Source: Magnolia sinica
Taxonomy: Eukaryota > Streptophyta > Magnoliopsida > Magnoliales > Magnoliaceae
Direction: 5' to 3'
DNA: 64,000 nucleotides
Assembly (NCBI RefSeq): GCF_029962835.1
Contig: NC_080574.1
Location: 39,685,501 to 39,749,500, forward strand
Shown: positions 28,734 to 38,529 of the stretch, one piece after another
Numbering within the stretch: the first letter of the stretch is position 1
How the letters are laid out: every line of letters begins with the position of its first letter
Position numbers and translations under genes: made by a program
The notes under the pieces: generated by a model
What the model was told of the DNA's origin: nothing
Seen by the model: only the letters and a program-made list of their open reading frames with translations
The model's database searches: none

Positions 28734-29441
28734 TGATGTGGAGTGGGTCGTGTACAATTTCATGGCCAAGATGGACCAGAAAAGGCCCAATCGGAAGCGG
28801 AAGTGATCTGGACCGTCAGAACCTTAAAACGAGCATGTCTCGCACACCAGAATGAGTTATCCAACGTGTCATATACGATTTTGGGGTAGGACAAGCTACA
28901 CTAGGTTGTGCATGCCGAATTTGTCAGATTCCATCAGATCGACTGTCGAATTTTCATTTTATTTTCATTTTTACTATTTATAGAAAGTTTTAGTTTGATT
29001 ATAACTCTTCATCCGTTGGGCTTTAGGAGTTGCGTCGAACATGAAAAGTGCTTAGAAATTAGAATAATTAGGAGAATAGCATGGTTGAGCCAAATAGAAC
29101 ACTTACTATTTTTAGCCGAAAACCATGAGGTCTAGTGGAAATCATGACCGTCTATAAATAGTAAGTTTACTATTTATAGTAAGTCATGATTTCTAGGAGT
29201 TTTAGTTATAGTATAATTCCGGAACTTCTTCCTAGGGTTTATGTTACTATTTAATAGGTTGTAAGCTCATTTCTCATCATCAATCAATTTATTATGAATT
29301 TCTAGAAATTATTCTATTTTCTTATTTTCCTCGTGGATTCGAGGTATCTCTGTGTGGAGTCCAGAGAAGCTCCGTGGATTTGGAGTACTTATTGCCCTGA
29401 GGAAGACGGTGCTCAACCTCAACACGCCTATCCTTGCATCA
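28734..29441 (+). mobile_element. Solo LTR (TGATGTAGAG family), copy 2
   Basis: It begins TGATGTGGAGTGGGTC and ends CCTTGCATCA. It is flanked by a perfect 5-bp duplication CTTAT (28729-28733 and 29442-29446). It is colinear with 13413-14126, including AGGTGG-less words such as TTCATGGCCAAGATGGA and AACATGAAAAGTGCTTAGA. It is the innermost and youngest layer of the 26.8-29.5 kb nest. Confidence 0.9.
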
Positions 29442-29534
29442 CTTATGATCCAAACAAGCCCTTAGTAGCCCTAGCCCTAGCCCTTCAAGGCTAGGTCATC
29501 TAGGCTGGGCTGAATTGCCACCCCTACCTAATAG

Positions 29535-29929
29535 TGGTTGTGCATGTGCTGATAATGATGGAATGGGATCCACCAATTCGAGTGACCGTTAATGTCAGTG
29601 ATTTTAAGGGGAGGCCAGATGCCAGTCACATCCAATATGATTGAGGTCACAAATGAAGGGAAATACGAAAATACATTCTCATGTCATGATATTGGCAAGA
29701 AAAGCACATTGGCAAGCCCTTCTTTGAATTACTTGTATCTATTTTTGGTGTGGGATCCATCATTATTGAGTTCTTTGAGAATGGTGTTTGTCACTTGAGC
29801 CAATTCATACTGGACCAACCATCTTACAATTGTTTATTAATTGAAGAACAAGGGCCCTGAGGATTACTCCAATCTAAACACCTCTTTATTCGTATCCTTT
29901 GTGTGTGTGTGTGTGTGTGTGTGTGGAAA
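29535..29929. other. Intergenic; (GT)n microsatellite
   Basis: Unassigned DNA with a (GT)13 tract at about 29898-29924. No gene was recognised. Confidence 0.5.
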
Positions 29930-31035
29930 TGTTGACCAAATTTTATTAAGAACTAAACATAAGTGTACAAAATAACCAAAACTGAGTGACTCTCTTGTCA
30001 CTTTGTAAATATCAGCTAAACTAAAAGCATCATGACAAAGATACAGACAGTTATCACATAAACAAACAGAACAGCCTAGAGAATTGGGCATTCCATTGCC
30101 TAGAGGTTGCATGGCAATAGAACCCATAAAAATCAGCACTCCCTATTATCCACCATCGCACACCTCCAATATCTAAAGAAGTCCTTCAGAACATACCTGA
30201 CCTCAGACCTGCCCACTCAACTAGAGTGCACTTCACAAGCCTTTAGATGTCCTACAGAGTTGCTGACATGTTTTTGAAAATCCTCTTATTCCTTGCTTTC
30301 CACATGGAAAAGAAAGAAAAGTATCTTACAGCACCGCTTGCATCACCATCTCCATACCAAAAATGATAAGTAATAACCCCGGACACTCTCACTGCCTGGC
30401 AACAAAGAAAGAGATTATTAATTCTCTTCTTCCCCCCAGCACATATACCATGCATTGGGAAGTGCAAAACTTTTTCCCTCACCCTATCAGCTGTAGAAAA
30501 CTTCATTTGCAGTTGCAATACAAGGTTTCAACCCGTGGAGGAGCACCGTTTCCCCCACACATTTATGCATGGAAATCTCACATGCAGATCTCTGATATGA
30601 TTTTTTTTAAAAAGGTTTTGGGGAGATACACTCATTTACAACCCGCCTCCAGAACTTACAGTCCCCTTCCCCGAAATTGACCACCACCTTACCCAAAACA
30701 TCAAGAAGAATTGTGAAGCATTCTCTCTTTTCATCTTTAAGAAATACAATGAAAAGCAACATTCACAAGAATCCTTTTGCTCAAACTATGGCATAAAGGG
30801 ATGAATATGTAACAGCCAACGAGGTTTCTCCCACACAAACATCCTCTCAAAAAAAGACCTCATCTCCCCCGCTTACTATGAATCTCACCTCTTCAAAACC
30901 TTCCCTACTCTTCTAGAAATATCACTCTTTCCTCCTTCCTCCTCAATGACAAAATAGCTAATTGCTTTCAAACCTCTGAAACTCCATTCCTCGACAACAC
31001 TCTAGGAAACCTCTTTATTCATGTCCCAATATTCA
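29930..31035 (-). mobile_element. L1-type LINE fragment (ORF2 C-terminal end)
   Basis: On the minus strand, 30252-30518 translates to a tract ending in SMWKARNKRIFKNMSATL. The W-x-x-RN-x-RIF pattern is typical of the C-terminal region of plant L1 ORF2 proteins, after the reverse transcriptase. Homologous-looking but frame-broken sequence extends to both sides. It is badly decayed and lacks endonuclease and RT motifs. The boundaries are approximate. Confidence 0.5.
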
Positions 31036-31038
31036 TCT

Positions 31039-31500
31039 AAATGATATCATCATCATCATCATCATATAAGCCTTATCCCAATTCATTGGGCCCAGCTACA
31101 TTTAATCCCATTCCACCATTCCACTCTATCAAGAGATACCTTCAGTTAGACCATAGGTCATTAGGTCTTTTCCTCGTTCTTACTACCTCCATCCACATCC
31201 TGTTGGGCCTTCCCCTTGCCATTTTAGAGCCTTCAACTTGTACTAACTCACTCCAAATTGGCGCAGTTCTTGGTCTCTGTTGTACACGACCAAACCATCT
31301 AAGTCTACTTTCCCTAATCTTATTACCTACCGGCACCACTCATAGGTTCCCTTGAATGCACTCATTTCTAATTGTATCCTCAGTCATCCTGCCATTCATC
31401 CATCTCAACATCATCATTTCAACTACACTCATCCTATGAACACGTTTCCTAACTTCCCAACATTTTGTCCCATAAAGCATGGCTAGTCTGACGACACAAA
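31039..31500 (-). mobile_element. RTE-type LINE 3' end
   Basis: On the minus strand, 31142-31339 encodes NKIRESRLRWFGRVQQRPRT followed by an SELVQVEGSKMARGRP-like tract, the hallmark C-terminus of plant RTE-clade LINE proteins. Downstream on that strand the copy ends in an (ATG)n tail (seen on the plus strand as ATCATC repeats at 31045-31067), the usual short microsatellite end of RTE elements. The 5' part including RT is absent, as is common for LINE insertions. Confidence 0.85.
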
Positions 31501-31744
31501 ACTCTCACAAGCGCAATATAATGGACTATTACATAGGTTGATTACCACCAAGCACTATCTAATAGTCTATTACATAGGTTGATTACAATCAACAAGTTGA
31601 TTACAATTAATGAGTGATTCATTTGAATGATACGCACATGATCAAAGAAGTACTAACTAGTCACTACAACATCTATCCAGATGCCAATATGCGGAGTGAA
31701 GTTGCAATGAACCTACATTATTTTCAATGCTTTATGAACAATTA

Positions 31745-33505
31745 GACAGGTGCAAGTTGTATGGATGTAAACATCGGTATTGTATCTTCTAATATAGCTG
31801 TATCCATATTGGCATGGTAGTATATGCAACACAGGTTGTATTAGCCCATCTTTACAAAAAAAAAAAAACCGTACCAGTTTGATACGGCCTGTATTGGCTG
31901 ATACAGCCCGTACCAACACCGATATATCGTACGCATAACGGTTAGACCGACACAGGCATAAAAAGACAGAAACGGCTACCATTTTCACTTTTTTCCTTCT
32001 CCTTTTGAATTTCTTTAGCTCAGGTATTGTTCTGTGCTCATTTTGGACCAAAACTACAACAATTTTGAAGATCAGAACAAATTTTTTGGGCTCCAATTGG
32101 AATGATCGGATGTCGGTTCCCTGATTTGGGGAAACTATAAAAAAAAAGGTTTAAAAAAAACCTAATCTTTCTTATTTATTCTTGTTGTAAGCATATCGAA
32201 TCAGGGCCTTAACCCCAAATCAATCAAATCATGCTTGAATTTTGTTCAATTTGGTTTTTTTTTTTTTTTTTTTTGTAATTTTTAACTTTTTTAAAACTAA
32301 TTGTTGTAATGATGCATGATAGGTGTTCTGGATACTATAGATCTACAGATTTCACAGAAGCACTGCTTTAAAAAAATTACAACATTTTTTATATTTTCAG
32401 ACCATTTTTTGGGCATTTTCTGAAATTTTTATTTTTACCAAATTAAGTTTAGGGAAATGAATCGAATGGTCAATCTATGTTTTTTTTTAAACATAGAGCT
32501 ACCATTTTTGCTGCATTTTAATTTATTTTTGTACCTCGGACCTTTTTTTTTTTGCCTTTTTTAGGCATTTTTCAAATTTTTTTTTTTTTTCCAAAATTTC
32601 TTTGAGGGAATGATAGATTTATGTTGTTTAAACATAGATCTAAGTTTTTTGAATATAGATTAAAATCTTATATGCTGCAATTTTATTTTTAACATAATTT
32701 TCCCATTTTTTAGCAATTCAAAAATCAGATTGGGAAAATTATTGTTGTTTGAAAATAGATCTACGTTGTTTGGACATAGATCTACCATTTATGAGCTGTA
32801 ATTTTGTTTTCATGTATTTTCGTTCATTTTCCTAATTTTTTGTATTTTTTTTTTCAAAAATCAATTTGGGAAAATGGACATATGAATAAAAAGGTAGATG
32901 AATACATTCATGTTCACACCTTTTTTGTTTCTATCACTTTTATAATTTTTTTGTTGTTTTCTTATTTTTATTGAAGTTGGATGTTATCATTGCATTAATT
33001 TTATTGTTTTTTTTTTTTTTTAATTGAATGTCAGTTGTTTTGTGAGTTTATGTGTTTAGTTTAATGTTATTATCTTGAATCATTTTATAATCCGAAACTT
33101 GATAGATAATCGTATTAATAATATATCATATCAATTTATGACATACATCAATAATTTATACCCAAAAGACTCAACATCATAGCTTACGATAGGTCAACAC
33201 GACATACAACAACTCTTACCAAAGAATGGTATGATACACCACTGAATACACATTAAATAATAATAATAATAATAATAAAGAAAGAAAGAAGAAAGGATAA
33301 AAAAAAAAGAAAAAAAAAAAAAAAGAGGATAGATTCTTAGATATCTCATTTTTTTCTTATTTCTCTAATATTTTTATATATATAAAAAAATTCTATACGG
33401 ACCGACACGGGTTGATACGGGGCCGATACTGATGCACGATGCCGTATTGTATTGGTTTTTAGCTGGCCGATTTGCCTGCTGATACCGATATGAAAATCCA
33501 TGGTA
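31745..33505. mobile_element. AT-rich element with CGATAC-rich inverted ends
   Basis: The left end (GGATGTAAACATCGGTAT near 31760) and right end (ATACCGATATGAAAATCC near 33484-33502) are inverted. Both arms are rich in GATACGG/CCGTATC words (31860-31940 and 33395-33475). The interior of about 1.4 kb is very AT-rich, with many T-runs, and has no coding capacity. It resembles a non-autonomous DNA transposon; the superfamily is not determined. Confidence 0.55.
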
Positions 33506-34191
33506 AATTGATTTTCACCACAATTTCTAACAGATTTAAACACACAAGCGGCTTTTGGCTTTCACATCATAAAAAAGCAACATCTTTTTGGCTTAATTAC
33601 ACAAATGAATCACAAATCTGGCTCTACTGTTGCAAAGCTGACATTCTCTTTAGATTAGAAAATTTTATTGACCAATAAAAAAAGAAGGATAACTTAAATT
33701 AAATTCTAATTGGCTAGTGGTAAGGTAGCTGTAACTGTTACGAAATGGGAGCAGCTGTCAATACATGTAATAACAACAAGAAACAAAAACAACCATTTCA
33801 TGATGAAGGCCACATCAATTATTTTAGACCCACTTGGTATATTTACTGTTCCAAACAAAAAGCTGGATGACATGTTGCTGCCAGCTGATAGGTAATTAGG
33901 CAATAGTTAAATAGTACAGCCACAGCTCAATGCCATTACTATTAGAAGAGGAGACAGAAATTTGCATCTGAGGCATCTCTAAATATCTAATTATAAAGTG
34001 TCAATGGCAAATGGTATTTGTATGAATGAAACTATAAGTATGAAGCATGCAGCAAACTGACGACGGTGTAAGTTTTGTATTCCAGTCAGACTAAATCATC
34101 ATAAATTCAAGTAATAATAATAACTATAATGACATGTTCAATAATAGAGAGAAATTTCAAATTTTCAATATCAAGTACAGATGACATTAAC
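33506..34191. other. Downstream region of the minus-strand gene
   Basis: AT-rich DNA that probably contains the 3' UTR of the gene at 34192-35379. No other feature was recognised. Confidence 0.45.
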
Positions 34192-35379
34192 TCACTGATC
34201 AACTTTCACCATAGCCGATACTGTAGTCACAGTGGGATTTGAACATGGAGGGCACAAGATTTTACTTGCAGAGAAACGTTGGGGCACCTTGAACTCCTTG
34301 CAAGCCGATATTGGTATAGCATCAACTGCCACCTCAGCTTCATTGGAAAGTTTAGAAGCATATGAAGGCATAGTTCTCAAGCTGTAATTAACTTCTGGGT
34401 CTTCAGTTGATGGAAAACCTATGAATTCTTGTTTATCTTTAAGTTTCTCATGATCTCTGATATTGCATAGACTTAGAGGCAACTTTTTTTTCTTATTCCT
34501 TTCTCTCTTTCCACCAGAGGCAACTCTGGCCTCAAATGCATGACCACAAGTTTTTATGGAGTTGTTAGTTTCTCCCTCCTCATCCCAAATTTTATCCTCA
34601 TCAACACAGTTAGTTTTAGCACATAGCAAGGCCTTATCTTCTAAGTTATCCAAGTTCTCCACCTCCAAGGTTGACCCCACACAGTCCACATCACCCACTT
34701 CACCATCCCTATCACAAATAGAAGGTGGGTTTCCTTCACATACTGCATCTTCATTGTAAAGACTAGGTTTGCCTATTAGAAGTAGTTCCTTACGCTTCTT
34801 ACGACTGTGAAGTTTCCGGTTAGGATTTGAAGAGTTTCTCGAAATTCTAGGGGAGCTATTCATATCTTGATGCAATCTACAGGCCAGTTCTTCATCACTT
34901 CCATCATTCTCAATCAGCAGTTGGCCAGGATACAAGAGCCTAATTGGAACTTGTTTTTTCAGTTTGTTTTTCCGCATAACATTTTCCTTGTGAGTCTTCC
35001 TTTTTGTAAGCAAAGTGACAAGCTCTAATGCACTCTTGGCAGCAGCTACAGCCTTCACTGCCACTGCTGCTTTTTCCATGGCAGTGACTCTAGCCGAAGC
35101 CGCAGCTTCAGCTGCAGTCAAAGCTACTAATCTTGAGGCCTCAACAATCTGCTCTGGAGAAATATGTGAGCTCTTAAAATCAGCACCCGAAAGCTCGCAA
35201 AGATGAGCACTGAAATCACTTGAAAACGAAGAAAGAGATAGAGATAATGATGACATTGATGAAGAAGTAGCAGCAGCATTTTCACAACTCTGCTTCTTCA
35301 ATCCAGCAAGGAGTCGCTTCCGAGGAGGCAAACGGGCATCGACGTCCATGAGATCGAAAGAATAACTATTAACTTCCAT
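34192..35379 (-). CDS. Conserved plant protein of unknown function, nuclear-like
   Basis: 395 residues from MEVNSYSF to the stop. I do not recognise a named domain. Visible features: an N-terminal block MDVDARLPPRKRLLAGLKKQ (11-30) of a kind I associate with uncharacterised plant proteins; a Ser/Leu-rich stretch (38-58); a strongly predicted Ala-rich helix (about 75-125); and basic clusters at 126-143, 188-198 (RKLHSRKKRKE) and 290-300 (KRERNKKKK) that look like nuclear localisation signals. A chromatin or RNA-linked nuclear role is inference only. The same frame is open upstream to an ATG at 35436, but those codons look like intron or leader, since a good acceptor-like TTTTAG lies there; I prefer the ATG at 35379. 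The frame is long, uninterrupted and unlike a transposon protein. Confidence 0.75.
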   Translation of the reverse strand: MEVNSYSFDLMDVDARLPPRKRLLAGLKKQSCENAAATSSSMSSLSLSLSSFSSDFSAHLCELSGADFKSSHISPEQIVEASRLVALTAAEAAASARVTAMEKAAVAVKAVAAAKSALELVTLLTKRKTHKENVMRKNKLKKQVPIRLLYPGQLLIENDGSDEELACRLHQDMNSSPRISRNSSNPNRKLHSRKKRKELLLIGKPSLYNEDAVCEGNPPSICDRDGEVGDVDCVGSTLEVENLDNLEDKALLCAKTNCVDEDKIWDEEGETNNSIKTCGHAFEARVASGGKRERNKKKKLPLSLCNIRDHEKLKDKQEFIGFPSTEDPEVNYSLRTMPSYASKLSNEAEVAVDAIPISACKEFKVPQRFSASKILCPPCSNPTVTTVSAMVKVDQ

Positions 35380-36117
35380 CTTTCCTCGCCACCTAGCTTT
35401 TCCACTAAAACCGTTAAAAGATGTGAAATTGGCCAAAATTCAAGCCTCGAACATGTTGGGTCAAAACTATAACTTCATCAAAATTCACATACAAAATTTC
35501 CACAATTTCTCCACCAACTAAAAATTCGTGAAACTTTGACTGAACAATTCCCTAAATTCTTCAAAATTCACAAATCTTTAAGCAGAAGTTCAAATTTTCA
35601 GCCAGAAACTTCCATGCATTGTCGCTGAAACAGAACAAACAGAATTACTTCAAACCAAAAATTGAATAAACACACATTATAAACCCTAATTCACCAAAAA
35701 ATTCACAACCCTCGAATCACAATTTCAAATTTCCATCCCAATTTATCCACATAATCCAATCACAACAAATATCAGAACCAAAGGAACCTCAATAAAAAAG
35801 ACCATAAATCCTCCGTCCAATTCAAATAACCTAAATGTCTTCGATCCAAAACCCTAAATTCGAAATCCAATAAACCTCGAGCACGAAACACGTCAGAGAC
35901 ACAAGAATCAAAATAACCAAGGCTGGAATCTCATTTCATCAGCAAAAAGGAATCACATCGACGAAGAACCTCGAAAATCAACAGCAACCGAGAAATCCAA
36001 GCTCTATTTGAGTGGAATTCTCATATCTAATGGGATCGATAAACGCATATTCGAACTAGGAACGGAAGATCAACAGGATTCAGATGGAATTGCAGAAACA
36101 AGAGAGAAAGAGAGTAC

Positions 36118-36128
36118 CTGATTTTCTG

Positions 36129-36132
<4 letters not shown>
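36118..36132 (-). other. Possible first exon or upstream ORF of the unknown gene
   Basis: On the minus strand a CT microsatellite is followed by ATG and five codons (MAENQ) ending CAG at a consensus donor GTAC (36117-36114). An intron of about 700 bases to near 35.4 kb would join this exon to the main frame. If the acceptor is the AG just before the ATG at 35379, the codons stay in frame. If it is the better-looking TTTTAG about 25 bases earlier, the ATG becomes a short uORF of about eight codons. Both readings are inference. Confidence 0.45.

Positions 36133-36174
<42 letters not shown>
36133..36174 (-). repeat. (CT)n tract in the 5' leader of the unknown gene
   Basis: About 20 uninterrupted GA units on the plus strand, i.e. 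CT units on the sense strand of the gene, immediately upstream of the MAENQ ATG. It parallels the GA/CT tracts in the leaders of SRPK and the PMD gene. Confidence 0.9.
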
Positions 36175-36178
<4 letters not shown>

Positions 36179-36691
36179 GGGATTTTTCTTTTCTTTTAAT
36201 TTCATCGGATTCGACAATGGAAAGAATTTTCGAATTTCGAGGGGAAGACAGAGAAGAGAATTATCCGTGACGAGGGAGAATTCCTACTGTTTTAAAGAAG
36301 AAGAGGAATTCCATTCTCTATATATGTCACAAAATACAAACCCACTCGCACGTGCGAAATGGACCCAGATGCAAGATCTGGGACGTTCATCAACCAGGCC
36401 ATTGATAGCTGTGTCCTGAACCTTAAAATCAGTTCGGTGTTACTCAACAGATGGGTAGTACATGTGCAGAGTATGAGACGTTTGTTATCCATTTTTTAAC
36501 CGTCCATTTTTGTTTTTTAAAAGTTTGATTGATAAGCAGATCAATCAAAATATTGAGATTGTGGATTGCACGTCTAGGCCCGTATGATTAACGGTTTGGA
36601 TCTACACAAGCTTGATACTTGGGCCGTTATTATTTGGCGCGTGTAGTGGGCGGGAGGACGTCACCTGGACGAAAGAGAAACGGCGAAAATG

Positions 36692-37071
36692 GAGACATGT
36701 TCAAAATACAACGCTGTATGTGAACTTTTCCATACAACGCTTTAGTTTCTAGAAATATATTATTTTATATAAAATCTAAACCGTTAAAATAATGTATAAT
36801 CATAAATTTCATCTAAATATAATCTTAGAATCTAAATATATCCAAAAACAATTCAAGAACTTGATCAGTCCACATTTGATGGTCTAAATAAGTGTTTGGT
36901 TTTGGATGATAGAATGATTCAATGGATACTATTTCCTCTCAAGATGATCTTTATAATAATTTACACAATATCAACAGATTGGATTTTATACTAGAATGAT
37001 AAGTTTTTGTGAATAAACCGTTGTATGTGAAACTGGAAGATCATGCGCAACGTTGTACGTAAACATGTCTC
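36692..37071. mobile_element. MITE with GAGACATGTT inverted ends
   Basis: GAGACATGTTCAAAATACAA at 36692 is mirrored by GTTGTACGTAAACATGTCTC ending 37071. ACAACGCTGTATGTGAA and its partner form a second matched block. The element is about 380 bp and non-coding. A GATACTCTGGC-family left end follows at 37137 in a GC-richer spacer. Confidence 0.5.
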
Positions 37072-38400
37072 ATTAAAACTGCGACAGTACGCGTGTCTTG
37101 TAGCGATAGGAGCCGTTACGTCAGGAGAAAAACTTTGATACTCTGGCAGAGTGTGATGGATGGTACACAGGCATTGAGAAATCACATGCATGCAATGCGT
37201 TTAACTCAACTTAAACCGTCTAAATAATGGGACCCACTTTATTTCTCTTGTAAAACGACAAAATGATACTAAGATGACTCTGTTGGCAATCGGTTTGCAT
37301 CTGTCACGTGTATTGTGTGGGCCAATACTAATATAGCGGTTAGATTCAAAACAATAAACTTTGACCTCAAGCACCCAATAAATAGATATGTTACGTATTA
37401 AATGTATATCACAGAAAATATGAAATTTTATAACATAAGGCAACAGTTGAAATTCCACTTTAAGGTGAGTTGTGTTTTGACTTTCATCACAGAGGACCTT
37501 TTATGATAGGAGTGCGACCCAATCCAATAAAAGGAAATACTTACTATAGATGTGGTTAGGAATAACTATAAGAATATATATATATCATGAAAGAACTACG
37601 TGTCATGTTGAATAAAAAAAAACAAATCTAACATATAATTATAGAGTCAGATTACAACTAAAAATTATACCTAAGAATTATTACTAGTCATAAGATAAGT
37701 TGAAATAAAGTAAATTAATATATTTGGTTTGGTTGGTGTGATACACCTTACTCTATTGGATTCCTCTGTTATTTATAGAGTTTCGTTACAATTTATTTTT
37801 TTTAGATGTTTATTTCATTACTCCAATGGTTATACCAGTTGAAGAGACTCTCTCTAGATCATCCTCTTATACGTTTCCCTTTTGTAATTATTACTCTTAT
37901 GTCGGCCATGTTCTGTGTCTCGGTTGTCTCTCGTATCTTGGACTACTCAACTGCATTTTTCTCTACACTTGTTAAATTTCGGATAACTCGGACGGGTTAC
38001 TTCATTGACCATCCAATGACATGTAACATTAGATTTATGTCCGCTATGATTTCACACAAAAAAAAAAACTCCAAATATCTTAAAGATTTTTTCATCCCTC
38101 TCCTATCTCTTGTGAAATGCTACATGTCTCATTCTTATTGGCTTTTTCAGAATGGTCAGACATAGGATACCCACGTTGCTTTGCCTTTAAGGAGGTGATA
38201 GAGACATTGTTTGGTTGCCCAATGCAATTAATTCAATTGACCATTGGTCTATGCGTCATCTACCCATTGATTCTACCTGACCGAAGCTGAACCAAAAGAT
38301 ATTCTTTGCATCTTTCTTATAGGTTGTCCATATGACACGTCACCTAGAATCATATCATATGAGGAGTCATGATTGCCATTTCATTAATGTGCACATATTA
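37072..38400. other. Intergenic upstream of the PMD pseudogene
   Basis: Contains a GATACTCTGGCAGAGTGTGA family copy at 37137, with an undefined right end. The 119-codon frame at 37806-38165 shows no domain I recognise. Confidence 0.4.
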
Positions 38401-38407
38401 CGGCCGA

Positions 38408-38415
38408 TATATAAA
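38408..38415 (+). promoter_or_regulatory. TATA box candidate for the PMD gene
   Basis: TATATAAA lies 122 bases upstream of the ATG at 38530, with a (CT)n tract between (38463-38506). The spacing is normal for a plant promoter and leader. Confidence 0.5.
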
Positions 38416-38457
38416 CACAACTCTAAGTCGGTGTTTATTGCTTCTTCTCCCTCATGT

Positions 38458-38507
<50 letters not shown>

Positions 38508-38529
38508 GTCAATTTTTCTCTCAATTATC

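Larger units (their letters stand above)
27390..29461. mobile_element. PIF/Harbinger-like element (TTA target) with internal minisatellite
   Basis: The ends GGGCCTGTTTGGAT and ATCCAAACAAGCCC match with one mismatch and are flanked by TTA on both sides (27387-27389, 29462-29464). It contains the minisatellite at 27597-28470 and is interrupted by a solo LTR. Without the LTR and its duplicated site it would be about 1.36 kb. Subterminal words (AAAGTAGCTTATTAGCTTAA and AATAAGCTACTTGAGC types) are also inverted. No transposase is visible. Confidence 0.8.
26811..29526. mobile_element. Outer hAT-like element containing two nested elements
   Basis: The left end GTGGCAATGGGCTGG and right end CAGCC..GGGCTGAATTGCCACCCCTA are inverted-repeat-like. 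They are flanked by 8-bp sites CCTGATAG (26803-26810) and CCTAATAG (29527-29534), seven of eight matching. The first five bases of the expected TAGGGGTGGC end seem lost on the left. The arms consist of CTAGCCC/GGGCTAG words and are highly palindromic. The 8-bp TSD points to hAT. The element is split by the Harbinger-like insertion at 27390-29461. Confidence 0.65.

Noticed and set aside
35380..35436. Longer start of the unknown gene at 35436 (MANFTSFNGF).
   Set aside because: The extra codons look like intron or leader sequence containing an acceptor-like TTTTAG, and the protein-like composition begins at MEVNSYSF.
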